A DNA stretch of 64,000 nucleotides from Paraburkholderia phytofirmans PsJN (lineage in GTDB: Bacteria; Pseudomonadota; Gammaproteobacteria; Burkholderiales; Burkholderiaceae): positions 1,922,001-1,986,000 of the forward strand of contig NC_010681.1 in the NCBI RefSeq assembly GCF_000020125.1. Direction: 5' to 3'. The first letter of the stretch is position 1, and each line of letters starts with the position of its first letter. This document shows, in pieces, positions 57,088-64,000 of the stretch. The translations under genes were made by a program, and so were the position numbers. The notes below the pieces were generated by a model, which was given only the letters and a program-made list of their open reading frames with translations, was not told the DNA's origin and did no database searches.

Positions 57088-57623
57088 GCGCGTCGCGCGG
57101 CGCCGTGATCTGGATGACGGGGCTTTCCGGCGCCGGCAAATCGACGCTTGCCAACGCCTTGCATCAGCGTCTGATGGAAGCGGGGCACGCGGCGATCGTG
57201 CTCGACGGCGACGTGCTGCGGCGCGGACTGAACGCCGATCTCGGCTTCACGCCCGAGGACCGCACCGAGAACTTGCGGCGGATCGCGCACGTCGCGGCGC
57301 TGTTCATGCAGCAGGGCTTCGTCGTGATTGCCGCGGTGATTTCGCCGGAGCATCGGCATCGGTGCTCGGCGCGTGAAATCGTCGGTGACGGTTTCATCGA
57401 AGTGTTCGTGAATGCTCCGCTAAACGTCTGCGAAGCTCGCGATGCCAAAGGGCTTTACGCTCGCGCGCGGCGTGGCGAGATTCCGCATTTCACCGGCATT
57501 TCCGGGCCTTTCGAAGCGCCGCTCGCGCCGGATGTCGTGATCGAGAGCGACCGGATGCCGGTCGACGAGTCGGTCGATCGCCTGCTCGCGCATCTGGCCG
57601 CAATGGGGCGTCCAGGCCATTAA
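57084..57623 (+). CDS. cysC: Adenylylsulfate (APS) kinase
   Basis: 179 residues; the start overlaps the sulfotransferase stop by 4 bases. P-loop GLSGAGKST (13-21), [55 protein letters not shown], and the lid Lys/Arg region. It phosphorylates APS to PAPS. It is a stand-alone kinase without a CysN fusion. Its pairing with a sulfotransferase points to sulfation of a cell product, not to cysteine synthesis. Confidence 0.94.
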
Positions 57624-57749
57624 CGCGCGTCGTCCTGAAGCGCGGCGAGCCACGCGCAGCGCCTGACCGCACACGCAGATTTTTCACCCGGCCCGCGACG
57701 TTTCGCTATACCGTTTCGATTTCTCGGGGACAGAAAGGGTGCAGCGCCA

Positions 57750-58400
57750 ATGCCGACATTGTCGATACGAAAAATCAGGCTGAACGTCGAAACACTGGTG
57801 CTCGCAGCCGACCTGGCGGGCACGGTGGTGTTCGCGCTCGAGGGTGCGCTCAGCGCGATCCACGGCGGTCTCGACCTGTTGGGCGTGATGGTGATTGCGT
57901 TTGTCGCGGCGCTCGGCGGCGGCGTGATTCGCGATCTGCTGATCGGCGATTCGCCGCCGAACGCGATCCGCGACTGGCGCTATCCGGCGCTCACCTTCAT
58001 CACCGGGTTGCTCACCTTTATCTTCCATTCGACAGCGCAGCAGTTTCCCGTTGCGCTCGTCACCGTGCTCGACGCGGCGGGCCTCGCGCTGTTTGCCGTG
58101 GCGGGCGTGGAAAAAGCGCTGCTGTTCGGCATCCGTCCGTTTATCGCGATGTTGATGGGCACGGTCACGGGCGTGGGCGGCGGGGTGATACGCGACGTGC
58201 TGCTGGCACGCGTGCCGCTCGTCCTGCATGCCGACATCTATGCAACGGCCGCGTTCGCGGGGGCGTTCATCGTGGTGGTGGCGCGTCGTGCCGGTCTGCC
58301 GCCTGGCGCGGCAGCGTTGGCGGGCGGTTCGGCGTGCTTCGTCTTGCGCGTGCTCGCCGTGACTTACGGCTGGCATCTGCCGAAGGTGGCGCCGGTTTGA
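57750..58400 (+). CDS. UPF0126 / TRIC-type cation channel family protein
   Basis: 216 residues, about six to seven hydrophobic helices in two repeats. The two TRIC-like motifs are clear: FVAALGGGVIRDLLIG and MGTVTGVGGGVIRDVLLA, with GALSA and AVAGVEKAL. This is the YadS/YicG-like membrane family, related to trimeric intracellular cation channels; glycine-related transport has been suggested for some members. Substrate unknown here. Confidence 0.93.
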   Translation: MPTLSIRKIRLNVETLVLAADLAGTVVFALEGALSAIHGGLDLLGVMVIAFVAALGGGVIRDLLIGDSPPNAIRDWRYPALTFITGLLTFIFHSTAQQFPVALVTVLDAAGLALFAVAGVEKALLFGIRPFIAMLMGTVTGVGGGVIRDVLLARVPLVLHADIYATAAFAGAFIVVVARRAGLPPGAAALAGGSACFVLRVLAVTYGWHLPKVAPV

Positions 58401-58460
58401 GCGAAGCGTGCCGAGCGCAGGCGCGGGCTCCTGCACGGCGCATTTCGAAGCCGCTTCGCG

Positions 58461-58706
58461 TTACCGCAACAGCCCGGCCGAATGATGCAAAGCCGGGTAC
58501 ACGCCGATAATGAACGCCGCATAGATCGCGGCCATCGTCACGCCGGCGGCGGTGCCCCAGATATCGCGCGATGCGGCGCCCTGGCGGAAATGCACAGGCA
58601 GTCCGACGACGAGGTAGCCGATCAGGAAGAAGAGAATCACCGCCCTCACGGGCGAGAGGTCGTGGCCGATAAATTCGAGCAGCGCGGACAAGCTGAATTC
58701 AGACAT
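58461..58706 (-). CDS. Small membrane protein of unknown function
   Basis: 81 residues. Two hydrophobic segments (AVILFFLIGYLVVGLPV and AAGVTMAAIYAAFIIGVYP) make it a two-TM protein. No strong ribosome site, and no family recognised. Convergent with the UPF0126 gene. Confidence 0.65.
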   Translation of the reverse strand: MSEFSLSALLEFIGHDLSPVRAVILFFLIGYLVVGLPVHFRQGAASRDIWGTAAGVTMAAIYAAFIIGVYPALHHSAGLLR

Positions 58707-58912
58707 GGACGAACAGGCAAGATGACATGCGGACGATGGCGCGAACCACGCAGTTCGCGCGAAGACCTACGTGGATTAAAGTCCATTCGACGGCCAAGGT
58801 GCAAGCAAAAGACTGTATAAATTTGTACAGGCAGCGATTGCTTGCACGATGCCTACAGGCCGACTTTCATCCATGCCTCACGGTGCTTCACTCCGCTTTC
58901 ACCGCGAGGCGA

Positions 58913-59125
58913 TCAGCGCTTGCGCAACGGCTCGAGCAGCGACTTCAAACCGTTGTGATCGATCTCGTGCATTAACGCCAGCAGCCGGCCGATTTCGCCG
59001 GGCGGAAAGCCTTGGCTAGCAAACCAGTTTAGATAATGACCGGGCAGGTCCGCAATCACGCGGCCTTTATATTTCCCGTAAGGCATGATGCGCGTGACCA
59101 GCAGTTCGAGGTGTTCGGGATTCAT
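58913..59125 (-). CDS. DUF3820 family protein
   Basis: 70 residues from the ATG at 59123-59125; the frame to 59236 is less family-like. Pattern MPYGKYKGRVIADLPGHYLNW, then GFPPGEIGRLLALMHEIDHNG: the DUF3820 pattern of 'small quorum-sensing-regulated' proteins. Function unknown. Confidence 0.85.
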   Translation of the reverse strand: MNPEHLELLVTRIMPYGKYKGRVIADLPGHYLNWFASQGFPPGEIGRLLALMHEIDHNGLKSLLEPLRKR

Positions 59126-59295
59126 GGTGGACAGGTCGACGCAGGGAAGCCGCAGCGAAATATTTCGCGCGGAAAGAAACGGGTGACATGCGCTGGAACC
59201 GCATTTTAGCGCGCCAGGCAGAGGCCGGGCGGACATGGTAACGTCTGCGCTTTTCGTTCAACCAATCCGTTCAACCAATCAACAGGACAAGTTCA

Positions 59296-60348
59296 ATGGA
59301 ATACCGCAGACTCGGCGACTCCGATGTGCAGGTTAGCCTGATCGGTCTCGGCACCATGACGTGGGGCGAGCAGAACACGGAACAGGAAGCGCATGCGCAG
59401 ATCGACTACGCACTCGATCATGGCGTCAACCTGATCGACACGGCCGAAATGTACCCGGTGCCGCCGCGTGCCGAGACGCAAGGCGCGACAGAGCGCTACA
59501 TCGGCACATGGCTCGCACGGCATCGCAGCGCGCGCGAGAAAATCGTGCTTGCCACCAAGATCGCCGGCCCGGCGCGTCAACCGCACAACCCCACTCATAT
59601 TCGTGGCAAAGGCAACCAGTTCGACCGCAAGAATCTGACCGAAGCACTCGACGGCAGCCTGAAGCGCCTGCAAACGGACTACGTCGATCTGTATCAATTG
59701 CACTGGCCGGATCGCAGCACGATGACGTTCGGCCGCCCGGCGTATCCGTGGGTCGACGACGCCTATACGGTACCGATCGAAGAGACGCTGTCGGTGCTCG
59801 CTGAATTCGTCAAGGCGGGGAAGGTGCGTCACATCGGCGTGTCGAACGAAACGCCGTGGGGCGTCGCGCAGTTTCTGCGCGCGGCCGAAAAGCTCGGCTT
59901 GCCGCGCATCGTCAGCATTCAGAATCCGTACAGCCTCGTGAACCGCACGTACGAAGCGGGGCTGTCGGAGTACGCGCACAGGGACAACATCGGCTTGCTG
60001 GCTTATTCGCCGCTGGCCTTCGGCTGGCTGACGGGTAAGTATGAAGGCGGCGCGCGTCCGGCCGGTGCGCGCATTTCGCTGTTCGAGCGTTTTCAGCGCT
60101 ACAGCAAGCCGCAAGCCGTAAAGGCGATCACGCGTTACGTCGAGTTGGCGAAGCGTCACGGCTTGTCGCCCGCACAATTCGCGCTCGCGTTTGTGAATAG
60201 CCGGCCGTTCGTGACCAGCAATCTGATCGGCGCGACCTCGCTCGATCAGTTGAAGGAAAACATCGCCAGCGTCGAGGTGAAACTTTCGCCGGAAGTGCTC
60301 GCGGAAATCGATGCGCTGCATGAGTTGCAGCCAAATCCGGCGCCTTGA
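59296..60348 (+). CDS. NADP(H)-dependent aldo/keto reductase, Tas-like
   Basis: 350 residues. Complete tetrad: Asp48, Tyr53 (NLIDTAEMYP), Lys88 (LATKIAG) and His136 (YQLHWPDR). The insert PVPPRAETQGATERYIGTWL and GNQFDRKNLTEALDGSLKRL is typical of the Tas subfamily, which suppresses tyrosine auxotrophy in E. coli when overexpressed. The natural substrate is unclear. It is unrelated in sequence detail to the AKR at 5.7 kb. Confidence 0.93.
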   Translation: MEYRRLGDSDVQVSLIGLGTMTWGEQNTEQEAHAQIDYALDHGVNLIDTAEMYPVPPRAETQGATERYIGTWLARHRSAREKIVLATKIAGPARQPHNPTHIRGKGNQFDRKNLTEALDGSLKRLQTDYVDLYQLHWPDRSTMTFGRPAYPWVDDAYTVPIEETLSVLAEFVKAGKVRHIGVSNETPWGVAQFLRAAEKLGLPRIVSIQNPYSLVNRTYEAGLSEYAHRDNIGLLAYSPLAFGWLTGKYEGGARPAGARISLFERFQRYSKPQAVKAITRYVELAKRHGLSPAQFALAFVNSRPFVTSNLIGATSLDQLKENIASVEVKLSPEVLAEIDALHELQPNPAP

Positions 60349-60486
60349 TGCGCGAGTGTTGAATGCATGGCTCGAGTGCGGCTCGAGTCATGTGACAATT
60401 CGAGTGCGCCGGTGGCGTGGCCGGCGCACCCACTCGCAAGCCGACACCGATTCGCGTCTACAACACTGTCACCTCGACACGCTCCG

Positions 60487-61770
60487 TCAGCGGATTTTCA
60501 ACCTCCCGCGCACCGCATAAAGCGCGAGCAAACTCGCCACCGCACAGAACATCAGATAGAAGCCAGGCGCGAGCTTATTACCGCTTGCATCGATCAGCCA
60601 CGTGATCACGAACGGCGCAAAACCGCCGAACACCGTCACGCCGATGTTGTAGCTCACCGCCAGACCGGTCGCACGCGTCTGCGTCGGGAAAATCTCCGAC
60701 ATCAACGCGGGCAGCGCGCCGAAATACGTCGCCTTCAATACGCCGATCCAGATCAGCGCGAGCAGCATCGTCACGAACGATGGATGCGCGTTCATATACA
60801 CAAAAGCCGGATACACCGTCACCAGCATCAGCACGGCGGCCGTCGCCATGATGCGGATGCGTCCGAGTCTGTCGGACAGATGACCCGCGAACGGCGTCAG
60901 CACCGTGAGCACCACGCCGGTGGCGAGCGTCGCCGCGAAGCCGGTCGAGGCGGGCAGGTGCAGTTGCTTGATCGCGTAGGTCGGCATGTACAGGATCATG
61001 TAATTGGCCGCCGTCGAAATGATCAGCGAGCCGACCGCTAGCAGCATGCGGACCTTCTGTGTGCCGAACAGATCGCGCAGCGGCGTGCGGGCTTTCGGCT
61101 CGGCGTTGAACTCGGCGCCTTCATCCACGTAACGGCGGATATAGAAACCCACCGGGCCGATCGCGAGGCCGAACAGAAACGGCACGCGCCATCCCCACGA
61201 TTCGAGTTGCGCGCTCGTGAGCTGGCTCGTCAGCAGAGCGCCGAAACCGGAGGCGAGCAGCGTCGCCATGCCTTGGCTCGCGAACTGCCAGCTACCCATG
61301 AAGCCGCGGCGCTCGGGCGCATGTTCGACCAGAAACGCAGTGGACGCGCCGAACTCTCCGCCGGCCGAAAAACCTTGCACGAGACGCGACAGCATGATGC
61401 CCGCCGGCGCCCACAGACCGATCGCGGCATACGGCGGCATCACGGCGATCGTGAGGGTGCCGACCATCATCAGCGCGATCGAGAGAAGAAGCGACGCCTT
61501 GCGCCCAGCGCGGTCCGCGAGCGAACCGAGCACGAGTCCGCCGAGCGGCCGGATCATGTACGAGATGCCGAAGGTGCCGAGCGTGAGCATCAGCGAAATC
61601 GCTTCGGTGCGCGCCGGAAAGAACAGCTTCGCGATGGTCACCGCGAAGAATCCGTAGACGACGAGGTCGAACCATTCGAGCGCGTTGCCGATCGACGCCG
61701 CGAGAATGATGCGATGGACCTTCGCGGCGGACGGCCGCGCGGCGCTGGCTTGCAGAGTGGACGTGCTCAT
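60487..61770 (-). CDS. MFS transporter, metabolite:H+ symporter (MHS) family
   Basis: 427 residues, 12 hydrophobic segments. MHS signatures: ASIGNALEWFDLVVYGFFA in TM1, GSLADRAGRKASLLLSIALMM, and LVQGFSAGGEFGASTAFL. MHS members import organic acids such as citrate, shikimate or alpha-ketoglutarate, or betaine. The M20 peptidase gene directly upstream on the same strand (75 bases) suggests uptake of an amide or peptide that the hydrolase then cleaves. Confidence 0.92.
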   Translation of the reverse strand: MSTSTLQASAARPSAAKVHRIILAASIGNALEWFDLVVYGFFAVTIAKLFFPARTEAISLMLTLGTFGISYMIRPLGGLVLGSLADRAGRKASLLLSIALMMVGTLTIAVMPPYAAIGLWAPAGIMLSRLVQGFSAGGEFGASTAFLVEHAPERRGFMGSWQFASQGMATLLASGFGALLTSQLTSAQLESWGWRVPFLFGLAIGPVGFYIRRYVDEGAEFNAEPKARTPLRDLFGTQKVRMLLAVGSLIISTAANYMILYMPTYAIKQLHLPASTGFAATLATGVVLTVLTPFAGHLSDRLGRIRIMATAAVLMLVTVYPAFVYMNAHPSFVTMLLALIWIGVLKATYFGALPALMSEIFPTQTRATGLAVSYNIGVTVFGGFAPFVITWLIDASGNKLAPGFYLMFCAVASLLALYAVRGRLKIR

Positions 61771-61844
61771 CGTGGACGTGCCTCGTGACGGATGCGATAA
61801 CGGCGTGCTGCGCCCGATTCGTTCGGGCGTCGCCTGGATTGCGT

Positions 61845-63248
61845 TCAGGCTGCGCTGACCGCGGACGCGCGCGGCGAGTTTTCGCCGAGATCCCAGAAGA
61901 GGCCCGCCATGATCTGCAGACCTTCACGCACGACCGGTGCGAGCAGGTGTTCGTTGGGCGCGTGCTGCGAGCAGGCCGGATATGAGTGCGGTACCCAGAT
62001 GGTCGGCAGGCCGAGCGTGTCGGCGAATACTTCGTTGGGCAGCGTGCCGCCCAGATTCGGCAGCACGGCGGTCTTCTTGCCGGTGGTCTGTTCGAGCGAG
62101 TCGATGGCCCAAGTGACCCACGGATCGTCCGGGTCCAGGCGCGTGGCGGGCGCGCCGCGCTCGACGTCGATCTGCACCTGCGAGAAGCCGTGCGCATCCA
62201 GATGCGCGCGCAGATGCCGTTCGAGGTTGTCCCAATCGGTGCCGACCACGAAGCGCAATTGGCAATGCGCGAATGCCGACGACGGAATCGCATTGACCGG
62301 GTTCTCAGGGTTGCCGGCCTTGAACGCGAGTATTTCGAAGCTGTTCCAGCCGAACACGCGCTCGGGTGCGGTAAGGCCGGGCTCGCCCCAGTTGTCGTCG
62401 ACATCTGGATCGCCCGGGCCGCCGCCTACCGTGATATCGGCGAGCGCGCGGCGCACCGCCTCGGGAATCGGCGGCGGACGCAAACCGTCGACGGCGATCA
62501 CGCCGCGCGCGTCGACGAGGCTTGCCAACGCGTTCGCCAGTACCGTGGCCGGGTTGCGCAGCAGGCCGCCCCAATTGCCCGAATGATGCGCGCCGTCGCG
62601 CAGATTCAACGACAGCTTGAAATTCACCGAGCCGCGCGAGCCGAGGAACACGGTGGGGCGGCGCGCGGCGAGACGCGGACCGTCCGAGGCGATCAGCACG
62701 TCGGCGGCCAGTTCTTCACGGTGCGCGCGGCAGATCTCGTCGAGTCCGGGCGAGCCGGTTTCCTCGCCCATCTCGATCAGCAGCTTCGCGTTGAAGCCGA
62801 GCTTGCCGTCGCGCGCGGCCAGCACGCTTGCCAGCGCGGCGAGATTGATGCTGTGCTGGCCTTTGTTGTCGGCGGTGCCGCGGCCGAACCAGCGCTCGCC
62901 TTCGATGGTCACGGCCCACGGCGTCAGCGGCGCGCGCCACTGGCTGTCGTAGCCGCGCACCACGTCACCATGGCCGTAGATCAGCACGGTCGGCAGATGG
63001 TCGCCCTCGTGGCGCTCCGCGATCAGGAAAGGTCCGAAGCCGTCCACCGGGTTTGCGACGATGCGCGTGGTGAAGCCGAGGCCTTTAACTTCAGGCGTGA
63101 TCTCATCGGTCAGATACGACAGCAGCGTGGCCGCGCGATCGTCCTCCTGACTTTCGGTGCGAAAACCGACGCGCCGGTTGAGGGTTTCCAGAAAGGCGCC
63201 GGATTCGAAATGGCGGGTGGCGTGCTCGATGGCCTGGGTGCGGCTCAT
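61845..63248 (-). CDS. M20 family metallopeptidase
   Basis: 467 residues from the ATG at 63246-63248 with GGAGAC upstream. Di-zinc hydrolase fold: the first metal motif is ILIYGHGDVVRG with Asp near FGRGTADNKGQ, then MGEETGSPGLDE, the dimerisation domain, and the C-terminal HSYPACSQHAPNEH motif. It cleaves a peptide, an N-acyl amino acid or a carbamoyl bond; specificity cannot be assigned. Likely cotranscribed with the MHS transporter. A LysR gene is divergent. Confidence 0.92.
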   Translation of the reverse strand: MSRTQAIEHATRHFESGAFLETLNRRVGFRTESQEDDRAATLLSYLTDEITPEVKGLGFTTRIVANPVDGFGPFLIAERHEGDHLPTVLIYGHGDVVRGYDSQWRAPLTPWAVTIEGERWFGRGTADNKGQHSINLAALASVLAARDGKLGFNAKLLIEMGEETGSPGLDEICRAHREELAADVLIASDGPRLAARRPTVFLGSRGSVNFKLSLNLRDGAHHSGNWGGLLRNPATVLANALASLVDARGVIAVDGLRPPPIPEAVRRALADITVGGGPGDPDVDDNWGEPGLTAPERVFGWNSFEILAFKAGNPENPVNAIPSSAFAHCQLRFVVGTDWDNLERHLRAHLDAHGFSQVQIDVERGAPATRLDPDDPWVTWAIDSLEQTTGKKTAVLPNLGGTLPNEVFADTLGLPTIWVPHSYPACSQHAPNEHLLAPVVREGLQIMAGLFWDLGENSPRASAVSAA

Positions 63249-63480
63249 GCGTGTCTCCAATGCGGACGAATGTGGGGCGGGCGGCGCGTACTCGTTTGTC
63301 TGATGACGCCCGGAGGCGGCCTGCATCTTCGAACCGATTCTAGGAGGCCGTTTTTTTTGTCACAATGATCGTCTTTCGAAGCTTGCGTTGCCGAAAAGGC
63401 AAAGCTCGCCGCGCGTGCAGAAGGCGTTTGCGGATATCGGCGCGCCGGCGCTGACCGTTGAATGGAATGGGGCATCACAC

Positions 63481-64000
63481 ATGGCACTTTCGCTGCATGG
63501 CATCGCGCTGCGCTATTTCGTCGAAGTTGCGCGCACCGGTTCGCTCAGCGACGCGTCCGCGCGGCTGCACGTCGCCGTGTCGGCGATCAGCCGGCAGGTG
63601 GCGCGGCTCGAAAGCGAGCTCGGCGTCGCGCTATTCGAGCGGCGGCCGCGCGGCATGGCGCTTTCCGAAGCGGGCGAGCGCCTGCTGGCCTACGCGCAGC
63701 GCAGCCTGCTGGAGGCTGAGCATGTGATGAAGGAGATCGGCGGCCTCGAGACCTTGCACGGCAGTATGATCAAGGTGACGAGTTCCGAAGGCTTCGCCGC
63801 CGACTTCCTGCCCACCGCGATGGCGAGCTTCCGGGCTCAGTATCCGGGCATCGACTTCACGCTCTCGGTCATGTCGCCGGGCGAGGCGACCCGCCAGGTG
63901 CGCGACGGCGACGCCGACCTCGCGTTGACCTTCAGCCTCGCGCCGGAAAAGGGCGTCAAAGTCGAGCACACGGAGCGCGCGCCGGTGCTGGCGCTGCTGC
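63481..64000 (+). CDS. LysR family transcriptional regulator (partial, C-terminus beyond window)
   Basis: The first 173 residues from an ATG at 63481 (GGGG 8-9 bases upstream). An N-terminal LysR HTH (LRYFVEVARTGSLSDASARL, then HVAVSAISRQVARLESELG and LFERRPRGMALSEAGERLL) precedes the start of the substrate-binding domain. It is divergent from the M20/MHS pair, which it probably controls; the intergenic region 63249-63480 would hold the shared operators. Confidence 0.92.
   Translation, partial: MALSLHGIALRYFVEVARTGSLSDASARLHVAVSAISRQVARLESELGVALFERRPRGMALSEAGERLLAYAQRSLLEAEHVMKEIGGLETLHGSMIKVTSSEGFAADFLPTAMASFRAQYPGIDFTLSVMSPGEATRQVRDGDADLALTFSLAPEKGVKVEHTERAPVLALL

Noticed and set aside
61986..63368. 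460-codon plus-strand open frame opposite the M20 peptidase gene
   Set aside because: No family motif; composition is that of an antisense shadow.

Overview
The window looks like a chromosome segment of a high-GC betaproteobacterium of the Burkholderiaceae, most like Paraburkholderia. The grounds are strong GC bias with long antisense open frames, and typical families and neighbourhoods: rnr-rlmB-rpiA, NUDIX-aat-bpt-pyrD, ssuDCB with a small TOBE protein, and a WcaJ-like priming transferase. The genus is inferred from gene content, not from a search.

Layout. 1-9.9 kb is accessory in character: a tripartite efflux operon (MFS, HlyD adaptor, NodT-type outer membrane factor cut by the window edge), a lower-GC stretch with a broken SDR gene next to a DUF4863 gene, an aldo/keto reductase with a SnoaL-like protein, a lone CheY-like receiver, a formate/nitrite-type channel and a yqjD-yqjE-like membrane stress cluster. 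It ends at two nearly identical tRNA-Leu(CAG) genes (10.2 and 10.5 kb), each with its own terminator. 10.7-15.2 kb is conserved core: rnr, rlmB, rpiA. 15.2-20.1 kb holds surface polysaccharide genes (a glycosyltransferase, a decayed glycosyltransferase tail, a polyprenyl-phosphate sugar transferase), a higBA toxin-antitoxin pair with a readable promoter/operator, and a Crp/Fnr regulator.

20.7-27.1 kb is the most unusual part: a compact leftward operon of a carrier protein, an acyl-CoA dehydrogenase-like flavoprotein, an amino acid:[carrier protein] ligase (a seryl-tRNA synthetase-like enzyme), a DUF1839 protein and a GH2 glycosidase-like protein. It looks like a small pathway that loads an amino acid on a carrier protein, oxidises it and transfers it. 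I know of no product for it. The DUF1839 protein has residues that fit a BtrH-like Cys/His/Asp acyltransferase, and the flavoprotein lacks the usual C-terminal catalytic Glu.

27.4-35.8 kb carries a GNAT, a methyltransferase, an internally deleted ManC-like protein, a flavin reductase, a FadR-type regulator, a Gfo/Idh/MocA oxidoreductase, a compact signal peptidase I and an amino-acid ABC permease with its binding protein. 35.9-39.8 kb is NUDIX-aat-bpt-pyrD plus the initiator tRNA. 40-46.7 kb mixes small proteins, an SMR pump, a repeat-rich spacer, a TetR regulator divergent from an NAD-binding epimerase with a clear double operator, and a 3-hydroxyisobutyryl-CoA hydrolase. 47.2-50.5 kb is the alkanesulfonate operon ssuDCB plus a TOBE protein. 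50.5-55.1 kb has small secreted and unknown proteins, tRNA-His and dusA. 55.5-57.6 kb is a TPR-sulfotransferase overlapping an APS kinase. 57.7-64 kb has a TRIC/UPF0126 protein, small proteins, a Tas-type aldo/keto reductase, an MHS-type MFS transporter, an M20 peptidase and a divergent LysR gene cut by the window end.
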